A stretch of 64,000 nucleotides of DNA from Psococerastis gibbosa (Eukaryota > Arthropoda > Insecta > Psocodea > Psocidae). Where the stretch lies: positions 37,284,770 through 37,348,769 of the forward strand of contig OZ020484.1 in assembly GCA_963971405.1 (NCBI GenBank). Reading direction: 5' to 3'. The notes beneath the pieces were generated by a model. That model saw only the letters and a list, made by a program, of their open reading frames with translations, was not told the DNA's origin and did not search any database. The position numbers and the translations under genes are program-made. Positions 1 through 10,900 of this stretch are shown in pieces. Numbering within the stretch: the stretch's first letter is position 1; each line of letters opens with the position of its first letter.

Positions 1-957
1 ACGCTCATTATCACTAGGAGAATACTTTTTACTTTTTTCACGGGATCCGGTGCAACTATTCTCATTGGCTTTTCGTAAAATATTTATATCGTTGGCACAA
101 TTAACATGATCGTCTCCAGCACCACGTGTACTTCCATTGCCAGCATTTGATGAAATTTCAACCCATTGAATAAGTTTTACAGCACTGTTGACTTTTTTAG
201 AATTTTTATTTGATTCAACTTCCTGCTCGGTGGAAGAAAACCGCTGGGTTAACTTGTCATGTTTGTTAAAAAGTGTCACATTTAGTAGCTTATTAGGAGC
301 GGTTTTGGATTCTGCAATATTTTTTCGAGTTGAGGCGCAAATTTTGAAGGACGGCCTTGTCATAGGTTCCCTACTTTCAAGATTAACACCGCCGCCAATA
401 CTCTTGCGTCTTAACATTCTGGCCACTCCAGCCCTCCAAACAGCAAAAGAATCTGAACCATTTTCCGGTTGAAAATCTCCAAGTTGGTCATTCGAACCAT
501 TTTGGCACCGAACAACATTAATAATTCCGGTCCTCCATGCAGCCGCAAAATCAATTAGAGCCTCATGTTCCGCTTCAATAACTATGACATTGCCATTGGC
601 TATTATGCTTCGATGCACGCACATTCTTCTGGCTGCAACCAGTAGTTCCAACTCTTCATCGCTTATACTTAATAAATCGATTTTGCTATGTTTTTCCGTC
701 TGTTCTTCCAATGATTTAGCGTTTTCGGTAATAAAACGTTGGTATTTACGTGTAGGAGATGTAGATCGTGGTTTTTTCACTGCCTTCGGTAGATTGACCT
801 TAGCATCGGCATTTAGTTTCCTTTTCCTAGCGAAATTTTCCTTTGCGATTGGTCCACGTTCTGCAACAATCTCCACGTCGCTGTCTATTTCTATAATCTG
901 CACATCGCTGTCCATCATTGCCAAGTAAACTCGTTTCCAACGGTGTCGAAGGCACAT
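1..957 (-). CDS. Partial gene, unknown nuclear-like protein with SIM-like motif (3' end outside window)
   Basis: The minus strand is open without a stop from an ATG at 957 to base 1, 319 codons, and continues beyond the window. An in-frame TAA lies directly before the ATG. A splice acceptor (gcttttcag) ends at 962, so this is an internal or second exon whose first bases are untranslated. Alternative in-frame starts are Met14 and Met15. Residues 19-31 (VQIIEIDSDVEIV) look like one or two SUMO-interacting motifs, an aliphatic core beside acidic residues. Basic clusters RKRK and KKPR follow and could be nuclear localisation signals. Two copies of an F-A-x-W-R-x-G motif occur about 30 residues apart (AAWRTGI and AVWRAGV). 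The remainder is Ser/Asn/Lys-rich and probably disordered. I do not recognise the family; a nuclear role is an inference from motifs only. The long open frame in AT-rich DNA makes coding likely. Confidence 0.72.
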   Translation of the reverse strand, partial: MCLRHRWKRVYLAMMDSDVQIIEIDSDVEIVAERGPIAKENFARKRKLNADAKVNLPKAVKKPRSTSPTRKYQRFITENAKSLEEQTEKHSKIDLLSISDEELELLVAARRMCVHRSIIANGNVIVIEAEHEALIDFAAAWRTGIINVVRCQNGSNDQLGDFQPENGSDSFAVWRAGVARMLRRKSIGGGVNLESREPMTRPSFKICASTRKNIAESKTAPNKLLNVTLFNKHDKLTQRFSSTEQEVESNKNSKKVNSAVKLIQWVEISSNAGNGSTRGAGDDHVNCANDINILRKANENSCTGSREKSKKYSPSDNER

Positions 958-961
958 TTAA

Positions 962-1261
962 CTGAAAAGCAAAAATTTTATATTATGAATTTGTAGAATG
1001 CAGTAAATAACCCGATTATAGAGACAACGCCAGGAAACAAGATTAATAGTTCCTGAAGGTCGAAATAGCCAAACAGTTGACTTGAGTGGAAGGGGACGTG
1101 AGAACGACACGATAAATCGTATCATCGTTCAAGAATAACTAGGTTCGACTGTGCTTTCATTTTATGATTTTAATAATTTCATCAGGTACTCACTCTCTCT
1201 GTCATGCTCGGCAGTCAACATCGAGGATTTACAACAAATGAAAGTGTTTACACCGGATGGC
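962..1261. other. Intron or 5' flank of the left-edge gene, no feature seen
   Basis: AT-rich sequence upstream of the acceptor of the left-edge gene. I found no exon, RNA gene or clear repeat here. An untranslated first exon could lie further right but cannot be placed from sequence alone. Confidence 0.4.
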
Positions 1262-1565
1262 ACCAAACCATAAACTATAAGTATTGCCGATAGTGGTAAA
1301 ACGTAGGGGGGAGTCTGGCAGCCCTGCGATGGGGGAAATGGCAAAAGAAGCATTGTATAGTTCCAACATAAAGAAAACAGCGGATATTGATAAATAAGTT
1401 TTCGCGCAATCTTGCAATCTATATAGCTGGCTTTTGACTGTAACTTTTGGGCTTACACGAGGAAACTACCGCATAATCGTTGAGTGACCTGAGCTCTGGA
1501 TGCCCAACCAGCTCACCTGGGTTTACAGGATTGTTCATGTTACGCCTAGTGAAAGTTATGCCCAT

Positions 1566-1606
<41 letters not shown>
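1262..1606 (+). mobile_element. Retroposon (SINE-like) with 37-base poly(A) tail
   Basis: A unit of about 345 bp ends in an uninterrupted run of 37 A (1570-1606). A second, diverged copy lies in the opposite orientation at about 31065-31365. Shared blocks include GCCGATAG..CGTAGG..CTGGCAGCC, the sequence TTTTGACTGTA, and ACACGAGGAAACTACCGC followed by AATCGTTGAGTGAC. The poly(A) tail marks retroposition. I cannot name the family. The long, pure tail suggests a fairly recent insertion. Confidence 0.7.
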
Positions 1607-1607
<1 letters not shown>

Positions 1608-2980
1608 AGCTAACAGAAATTGGTTCCTGAGGTAAAGCGGAGTACGAATTACCATAATATCTAAATCCACAGTCCTTTTTTTAAATTATCTAAATAAAAA
1701 TTGCAAGAAATTGAAAAATTACCGTACTAGAATGGAAAAATATAAATGTATAGACACCTCGCTAAACCCCTACTTGTATAATATAATATAATACTAATAC
1801 TACTAGTATATATAAACTAAACAAACCAGAGCTTGCCAATCGAAATAAGTAGACTGGCAACCCCTGAGCTCATCGTAGGATGTCATACATATTTCAGAAC
1901 TTTGTGACAAGTTTCAATTAAATTGCAGGATCGAAACTATAAATTATTTGCGTCCCACGGTTCGCATTTTGGCCACATAGGTTTCCCTTCAAAATTTTAA
2001 ACCTGAAATGTAGTAGTCAATATCAATGTTAATATGTTATTTCATATAAATCAATCCATAATGAGACAATTTGATTGAAAACTTCGACCTACCTACATTT
2101 TTTTTACCATTCACACCTATGGCCTATCTACAATAGTCAACGAATATTAAAAAAAATATTGTTCGTGATACACCCTCCACCTCGGGTAGTATTAATTTAT
2201 AGAAGTATCACACACACTTCAAATTATGTTGTAACTGAAATAGTTTAAAGTGTTTCTGATACGGTACCGTACTTCATAAGGAAAAGGCCTACGCTATGGT
2301 AGGTACTCATTAGGGTCTTTTAATACAAGTCATTGAGGTTAGACATTTTAAACCTAAGCCCTTTACAAGGAAAGTGGCAAAAGATCGTTCCGCGTCGTGT
2401 AAATTTGACCTCCAGACATTTTCACAACCACAGCTTTTACACCGATTTATTGAGACAGGCAGGGTATTTTTTTTTATAAACAAAAAGTAATTAAAATTAT
2501 TTATTAATGCAATCTCTACAGCAGTGTCTATAATTACTAAAATAAGTTTGGTTGTTGGATGGAAAACTCCAAACTACAATATATTGCACAATAAGTGAAT
2601 TAAAGTAGGCCTGCAGTAAAAAGTTTAAAAGGTAAGTTTACAATTTACAATGAGCAAACAATAGCTTTTAATTCATGTTAAAATATTGTACATGTTCTAA
2701 TGTTGCCGAGCCAAATTAAGTCTGTTTGCACACCACCCAAACACACAATAAGTTGTACAGCCTACGAGAAACATTTGTAAGCCTTTGCATGCATGGGGTT
2801 TATGAAATAATAACTTGGTGACAGTGTCTTCCCTAACTGCAGCATACTTTTTTATCTGCAGAAGTGGAAAATTTGCAAATCAAGCACGTTTGCCTTTACT
2901 TGCCCCCTTTCATCACTGCCATGGCTCATTACATGTGTGATCCAGGTAGTGTGGCTGAAATTTGAAGATAAATAAAAACG

Positions 2981-3287
2981 ACTTGGCGGGATTCGAACCC
3001 ACGATCAACGTCTAACCGGGGCGTCGTCTTAACCGCTCGACCACAAGCCCCCACAAGAACAGTTAATGAATATCCTCTACTTATATATGTGTACAACATT
3101 GCCTTTATTGCATTAAGTAAGTAAGTTAGATAGTTGTGTAGCTGTGCTACCCTGTCAAACATTAAGAATCATGTCAAAATACGAGCATATAAGTAGAGGA
3201 TATTCATAAACTGTTCTGGTGCGGGCTTGTGGTCGAGCGGTTAAGACGACGCCCCGGTTAGGCGTAAATCGTGGGTTCGAATCCCGT
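2981..3287. repeat. Inverted pair of tRNA-derived SINE heads
   Basis: A minus-strand tRNA-like copy (3050 to 2981) and a plus-strand copy (3223-3287) face away from a roughly 170-bp centre. Both have a box A-like TGGTCGAGCGGTTAAG and a box B (GGTTCGAATCC). Flanking sequence is also inverted: an AGTAGAGGATATTCAT block beside the right copy matches the reverse complement beside the left one, so the palindrome extends well beyond the tRNA part. The same SINE appears at 33842-33890, 41388-41460 and 44831-44959. Confidence 0.75.
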
Positions 3288-3299
3288 TTTTATTTATCC

Positions 3300-5500
3300 T
3301 CTAATTTTTGTTATAACGTGGAGGTAGCCTCTTCAACCAAAAGTTAATTTGAAAGTCAGTGTTATGTACTCCATATAATACTGCAATAACAGGTAGTGTG
3401 GGATTAACTGAACGTAGGACCTGTAGCGAGACCTCCCAGCCGTCCCGACCTAACACCCACTCCCACATCAAAACAGGAGAAGTCCTGAAGATGCTGGAAT
3501 AAAAGCGTCCTTGACTTAGGGAGAATGGTTTTGGGGCGGAAAGTGGATATAGGCGTAGTAGAATATGGGCCAGGGTCAGTCATACATTAAATAAAAACAA
3601 ATACTGCCTTATTTTAATTGAGCTGTAACGGTAGGCTATTATTATTATTATTGAAATATTTAGGGCAACCGATTTCGAGGAGTAGAAGCAGAGGAGGCGT
3701 TTCGTCAGCTCTTCCAACCTGAGGGAAAGTTGTAAGCAGGGAAATTCGAGCGCAAAATTATAGTCAATGGAAGACAACCCACCAGAATTGTCGAAAACAA
3801 ATATTACATTCCTTCCTCTTCTTTAATTATATTCATTATTATTGCATTATACTCTATTTTAAAAGTCTTTTCCATGAAGTTTTCCATTATCACATTTGAC
3901 TTACAGTTACATGGTCAAACCCTAGGGAACATGTGAATGTCGCCAAATTAGATACACTATATGGGAAATATTCGAGAGTCTGCGTTGTAGGTTATTAGTT
4001 TTTCCTAAATTTCTGTGAGGCTGACAATGTATTCCCCGATCCTAGTCTTAAATTAGGGAGCAAAAAAAGCCCAATTAGCCGCTTCTATGTTACCCTCTTA
4101 AATTTAAGGCAGACGGTAAATGACGTTCGAAGCGTAATGAAACAAGTCTAAGCACTGCTATTATAGACGATAGTACGCATATTGTTCCTATTGCACTAAA
4201 ACAAATTATTCATAAAGGGTCATCGCAAAGGCATTGCCTTTAGACAAATCCAAAATACAAACATTGTATCTAAGTATGTAAAACAGACCATTGTATTCCC
4301 ATAGGTATCATGCATTTAATTAAGAAAGGCTAAAAAATGGAAGAATTCTCTGCAGCTCTGCAACCAAGGTCACACTTTGTAATGAGCCAGGAAGCTGGGA
4401 CTCAAGGCCTCAGGCTGATAACTAAAATGCACCATCGGTTTTCTGGGCAAAACCAATGTTCCCCAATTCGGATAGAAACTGGAGAAACAATCAGTTTGAC
4501 AAACCGATATTTTAGTCCATTTAATACCGCCCGCGTCCAATATTAACAATTCAATACTGCAGTTACACTAAAGCCGCGACGCCTGTCCAACAGTTCAACA
4601 CCCGAGCTCTTGTTTATACATGTGCGTTTCCTTGTATACAGAATTAACTTACCACTAATGTAGCCAAAGATAAATTGTAATCTAAATATCGTTCAATTTA
4701 TTTTATGAACAACTTACTGCAAACACATTTTTTTCCAAATTACACCGATTCAAACAAACAATTAATATATTATATCTAACATACCTGTTGACATTTTATT
4801 TTTGTAATTTTTATGAACACCCCAAGCGGCAAGCGTCCGCCACTCCTCCAGACCTTTACCAACAAAACAAAGCTTGAGTTGCGCGCCTTTTTTATTTTAC
4901 GTTGATTTATTCACTATTTGCGCGGAAAATGAAACTTATTATTTTTCCTATTTATTTACATTATTTTGTTTATTGTGCAGCACCTTCTTAAAATTACCTA
5001 CAATTCTTTATGTTAGACTCTAGTTAAATTTTCTAGTACCTACGGTATTTGCGGAACATACAACTTGCTTAAAAATTACACAAAGCAAGTCTTTTTGTAC
5101 TTATGTACTTACAACTTACTTACTCACTGACTATCAGTCCAATCAGAAGCGGCCCCCTATGTGATAATGCAAAGATGGAGTACCTATATTATATTAAAAA
5201 CAACTACATATTTTGGTGAAGTTCATACTTCACTAGAAACGTTGGCAATGGTGTGTTTTGGTTCTACAAAATTCGGAGTTTGTAAGGTAGAGCATATTCC
5301 AGGATGGGCTATCCAAATATAATTCCCTTAGAAGGGATAATATCAAAGCGGCTTCATCCGTCTTGAAAATTTAAAAAATAACCGTTACAAGAGGATCATT
5401 TACGACGTGGATACAATTCGAGGAGTGGATGACTGGTAACAGTGGAAGTGGAGGTTCCCATTATCATTCGTGCTGTTTTTGTACACACTACACTAGTACT
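3300..5500. other. Intergenic, nothing identified
   Basis: AT-rich DNA with short TTA runs. The only longer open frame (4337-4546, plus) has no recognisable domain and no splice or codon signal that I trust. No repeat of the families catalogued elsewhere in the window was found. Confidence 0.4.
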
Positions 5501-6025
5501 CATGGCCGTGCCTACTGCCTAGGGGGGTGGTCCATGGGGTCCGACCCCCCCCCCCCGAAATAAATTTTTGTATGTAAACCTGTATGGTTTGATGAATTTA
5601 TCCATTAATTCATTACATTCATTCAATCAATAATGAAAGGGAAATTAATTCTTAGTAACTTATGCTTATTTTACATGAAAAAAATCAACACATTGACCAA
5701 GTACTTTCACAAAAAATATATTACTCAAAATCCTTAAAACCCCAATACTACAGAGCTATTTTTTCCATATTTTTCTCCGGGGGAGGCCCCCGGGCCCCCT
5801 TTCTCTAGGTTAGAATATTCATAAAACGTCACGAATTTGGGCCCAATTATCATTTTTTTCTCTAGGGGGACCCCCGGGCTCCCCTTTCTCCAGGGTATAA
5901 TATGCGTATGACCTCACTAATTTGGGCCCATTTATCGATTTTGTTTCTCCCGGGAACAAGCAAGGTCTTGGCCCTTGGGGTCCTAAAGCCCCCCCACCCA
6001 GAAATTTTGGGAATTTACGCCAATA
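5501..6025. mobile_element. Composite of hAT-like MITE fragments
   Basis: The left end (CATGGCCGTGCC..) and the TGTAAACCTGTATGGTTTGA block match the MITEs at 45731-45894 and 58121-58331. The right end (..TTTACGCCAAT) matches the terminus of the element at 43416-44110. Between them are modules with TGCGTA-type sequence and CCCCCGGG palindromes. No target duplication joins the two ends, so this is probably a rearranged composite rather than one insertion. Confidence 0.6.
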
Positions 6026-6680
6026 ATGGTCTATCTGTCTGTTTGTTTCTCGATTTGCGGGAAACTATACTCGGTAGAATTCGATGAAATCATGCATGTG
6101 ATGGGTTCACAAAAAAAATATTTTTCAAAAACGGATCCAATGATTTCTTTAAATTCAAATATGATGGTGTCATAGGCTATATTGTGGTCGTTATTATTTA
6201 TAATGCAAAAAAAAAAAACAATGGGTCACTTGATGGGCCCCATGGATAGTTTGATTTGGGGGCACAAAAAAGAATTCAATGTTCATGAGAAAGGACTAAA
6301 ACATAATTGTTCTGAAGGGATCAATTACTTTGCATAACCTGCCATTATTAAGTTTACTGTGTTGAATTAATTGGTTTGCCAAATCTTGACTATGCAATCG
6401 TCCCATTGACCAATTCAAATGCTTTGAGATAGAAAAAGTCGAGGCGACCGAAATATAGCACTAAGAAAATCCTTTACCATGGAACTACTCATTCTATCTA
6501 GCTATCTATGATAATTATTGATAAATAGGAAAGCATGTACGGTTTCACTCGCACTGGATATTGCAGAGTGCGGACCCTATGATGCATGAATTATAGATAG
6601 GCACCTTGATTATAATTTATATTATTACACGTTCCACCCTCAATATGGGTTCCTTTTTTGGTGTCAACTCTGCCCCCCCC

Positions 6681-7508
6681 CAGTGCCGGATTAACCCATG
6701 GGCACTTGGGGCACAGGCCCCCGCCCCCCTCCCAGAAATGCCTAAAATTCCGCCCCCCCCCCAACGAAATTTTTTTTAGATAAAAATATTTAAAAAAATT
6801 AAAAGTTTTGAAATTGGTGGGACATTATGTTTTGTCTTGTTGGTAGATTTATAGAGGAGTTTGACACCAGACGCGGACGAAGCAGCACTGCGGGCAATCG
6901 CCCCCCCCCCCCCTTGGAAGGAAATTACTATATTCTTTGCCTCTAAAATCTAAGTGTTACTGCACTCAAAATGCGTAAAACCCCACTATTTTTCAATCAA
7001 GTTCTCCCGGGGGAGACCTCCGGCCCCCCTCGTTCACAATAATTATATTAATTCCTTGTTATTTATATACCTTCTTCCTCTAAAATGCGTAGAACCCCAC
7101 TATTTCAGCCCTATTTTTCAAAAAATTTCACCCGGTGGAGACACCACTATTTCGCAATAATATTAATTCCTTGCAATTCATATACCTTATTCCTCTCAAA
7201 ATGCGTAGAACCCCAATATTTCAGCCCTACTTTTCAAATTTTTCACCCGGGGTGGACCCCCGGGCCCCCCTCCTTCGCAATTATAGTAATTGCCTATAAC
7301 CTCTCATAGTTCCTGCTATCAAAATGCGTATACCCCCGGGCCCCCCTTCATATCATCCGAACCGAACTATAAGGTCATTAATTTAAAAGCTGCGTACGTC
7401 CATGAGAACGGCTTTCCCCATTTTATTCACTTTTATGAAGACCCACGGCCCCCACATATCTTGTGCTCCCGGCGCCCTCCCCCCCCCCCAGGTGTTGATC
7501 CGGCACTG
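6681..7508. mobile_element. hAT-like MITE with internal ~117-bp tandem units
   Basis: The termini are inverted: CAGTGCCGGATTAACCC on the left and TTGATCCGGCACTG on the right. Both sides carry eight or more C, compatible with an 8-bp duplication but uninformative in a C run. Inside, a unit beginning AAAATGCGTA(A/G)AACCCC recurs at about 6966, 7083, 7199 and 7321. Most copies also carry a CCCGGGGG/CCCCCGGG block. Open frames across it are proline-rich artefacts of C runs. Confidence 0.7.
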
Positions 7509-7952
7509 CCCCCCCCCCATCGTAAAACACCAGAATATTGTATGCGCAGATAGCCTACGCGTACAATAGTAGATGTGTCCCTGTTTCATTAAGCCTTCTG
7601 GCGCAGGTTGAGACATGTTGCTAGTGTATAAGTTGCCACTTGCCAGTATCAGGCTTATTTCGGTTGCTCGTTAGTTTCTGCCTCTGTGGTGCTGGGTGTC
7701 AACCAAGGTGCCTGTAAAATGGAAAATTTGAGCTTGGAGCAACGCTCGGTCATTACATTTTGACCCTGGAGGGAAACGGACCAAAAGTGATTCATGAACT
7801 GCTCCTTGCAGTCTAGTAAAGAAACAAATTCGGTAGGTATTTTAATTAGATTATCATCTACTTTTTAATGACAATGTCTCCCATAGAATAACTTATTAAA
7901 TTAGGTACGTCTAGATCAATATTTTCGCCTGAAATGAAATTTGCTGACCGTG

Positions 7953-10900
7953 CTACGAAACAAATGCATAAATACTTCCATTAAAGGAAGATGATGATGA
8001 CGAAGATCGCCTAGTTTTCCCAGGCTCCCGTTTATTCATACCGATGATATCATTCTTCTTCCCTACAGAGCGGTCAAGAGAACTTGATGTAAAATGGAAT
8101 TGAGAGTTTTCCGTATTCTTCGACTTGTTTGTTGTCCCGACTCTTAGACCATTCACAGTTGAGGGTTTTTCTGGACGCCTATTCAAGGGCGGTGCCTGCG
8201 TCCGAATCACAGGTTTTGCAGTTGTGCTGGACTCATGAGTCTCGGGCTGCCGCTGATTAACTGGGGCAGAAAACGCACCGTGTCCTGACAGACGTTCGTC
8301 TGTCGGTTTCCCCGGAGCTTGTGGCTCGTACGGTCGCTGCTCTTGTTTCGTTGGCATGACTGCGCTGTGAATAAGTTCTTGAATACTATGATCAGTATCG
8401 GGGTTCGGTTGAGTTCTCACCGGAAATTCATCGTAGTCCTCGCTTTCCTCTTTCATAAAGTCAGCCATCGCCCTTTCTGGATCACTAACTCGACCAGCGA
8501 ATAGTGTTACGTTGTTAATTGTGTCTCGAATGAAGAAGAAAAATGGTTTGTCAGCAGTGAATTTTTGAAGGTGTTGTCCCATCAACGGCACTATTTCAGC
8601 CACTGCAACATTACAAAGTTTCAAGTTAGACTCAATTATTGGGAGGATGTCCTTATATTTCCTGTAATTTAGTAGTTATGCAACCAAAATATCATTACAA
8701 AAATATTATAGTAATAGTTGTACGTAGATTTCTAACTTCTGATAATGTGGTTATATTAAATATATAATATAGTCTATTGCATGGAACAAATTTTGTTCCA
8801 TCATCGCTTGAAAATTCTCAGTAGGCAACTTAGGCAAGGATCTTGGATGACACCACAATGCCTTGTAATGGGGCGGTATACCGCAAAACTTTTCAGGCTA
8901 TGGTGAGATCCAGCTGTAGACTACTTTGCCTATATTATTACATTCACATATAATCAACTACTTCTCACCGCTCACGTACGCAACTGAAGTTAACAAATAT
9001 GTACAATAGGTTAGTGTTATTACTATATAGATGCTTACTGATTAATAATAGTAATGAATGCAAACAAAACTAACGTAAAGGTAGGCAATATAACTTACTT
9101 CAATTTCTATACAGTAAATAATATAGTAGCCTATACACCATTAGGTGGATAATAAATTACAAGAACCGGTCCGAGTTTACTCGAACATACTTTCAAATTT
9201 ATCAAGTAGTAGCTAGAGAAAATGAGTAATTTCATGGTAAATAATTTTCCTATAGTTAAATTTCGGGCATCTCGAGGGGGGGGGGCGTTGTCCAGCTGAC
9301 GTCACTGGAGGTGAGGTAAATTCTAGATAGGTCAGACCAACAAATTACCACACAGCAATAATGGCAGGGCGCGCAATGCATTTGAGCGCGAATTTTCTAT
9401 CATTTTTTTCAAAAAATAATGTTTTGTACAAAACTAAATAGTTTTTTGGGAAAGCAACATGTTCAGTTTTGTTACTCAATTTAACACCTAAAACATGCCT
9501 GAAGGTAGAAATCATCGATAGAAAGGTTTCGAAGAAAAATAATTTCTTACTCATTTTTCATTCAAATTTAGTTATTTTTATTTTTTACCCCCAGAAGCAA
9601 ACTATCAAGGGCAAGCGACCCCCGCATTTTGTCAACATTAATAACGACTACAATCGTTGGAAATCGTTGGAGCCGTTTTCGAGAAATAATTTTTTTAGAC
9701 GTTTTTTCGGAGTATTTTGAAAATAAACCCCCCCCCCCCCCAAATTGAGTTAGGCCAAAATAAAAAAAATTGTCCCGAGGTATGATTTTTATGAACCAAC
9801 ATGCCGAATTTCGTCAAAATCGACCGAGTAGTTTGCCCGGAAATCGACGCATAGACGGACAGAGCGACAGACAGAGCGATAGAGCGACAGACAGAGCGAT
9901 AGAGCGACAGACAGACAGACATTTCGTAAAAACCATTTATTTGGGTTCCTGGGACCTCAAAACGTGCAAACCCGTTGAAATCTCGGAATCGAAAATTTCG
10001 ACAATCAGCACAAAGGTTTCCTTATACTACGTATAAATTGGAAAGCAATAACGACAGCGGTTAGTCTAGTCTAGTGCTCTTATTTATACATTGTTGCATA
10101 AACACATTTTTGCTGAAATCGTTTTTAAATCTTTCAACGATTTTGTAAGTGTTAGCTGAGCAATAGGCCTTACCCGTTGCAGCTGCAGCTTCACTGCCTT
10201 CTTCATTCACGACAATCCTGGCGGAATGGAAAACATTGCTGATTGAAATTGTGTCGTTTGCTGACTCAAGAATTCTACTGAAGTTGGCGTCGGCACTGAA
10301 TGCCTTGGAAATGTCGACACGACGGAGCGCCTCGACTAGATCTTGTTTGAAATCCAAACTGAATTTTGGCAATTGGACTTGAACTTCTTGGGGCTGCAGT
10401 TTAAACAGCGCTCGATGGAACGGTTCAATGGTGATATCTTTTTCCAATTGCTTGATATTTCCTTGTGGAAGAAAAATCAGCATCGAGAATCGTTCATCCT
10501 GAAAAATAAAAATAACCTCAATTTGATAAATTGATAACACAGAGTTGGTACCTATTTAACTATGTATAGGAAGTCTCTAGAATCTAGATACAGGCGGCAG
10601 CATCACGGAAGGGAAGACATGGAAAAATTCGAAACCCTATTCTCCACCTGCCGGGTTGGTATTTTTTCCGTATACTGTATTTCCTTTCTCTAAATCTTTA
10701 CTTATTATAGGTACGGTATTTAATGCAGTGCATTGCCATGCAATTGCATTTATTATAGGTACAGTATATTTTTTTAAAGGATCAATCTTTACTTCTGAGA
10801 ATTCAACTGTAGGGAACTTGGTCATGTCCACTCCAGGGGCGCCGCCAAATTGTTTCAGTGCTTTGCCCAGGTCAGCATTCAGTTCTCGTTCTAGTTCTTT

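Noticed and set aside
188-928. Two plus-strand open frames near the left edge (188-472 and 584-928)
   Set aside because: They are antisense to the continuous 319-codon minus-strand frame and have stops between them; hydrophobic, domain-free translations.
1419-1670. Minus-strand frame with a run of phenylalanine
   Set aside because: Produced by reading the retroposon poly(A) tail backwards.
7290-7553. Proline- and arginine-rich frames on both strands
   Set aside because: Caused by C runs and CCCGGG palindromes in a MITE.
9770-10036. Frames with DRQSDR repeats here and at 17940-18167
   Set aside because: Translations of the GACA microsatellite in a dispersed repeat; not conserved between copies.
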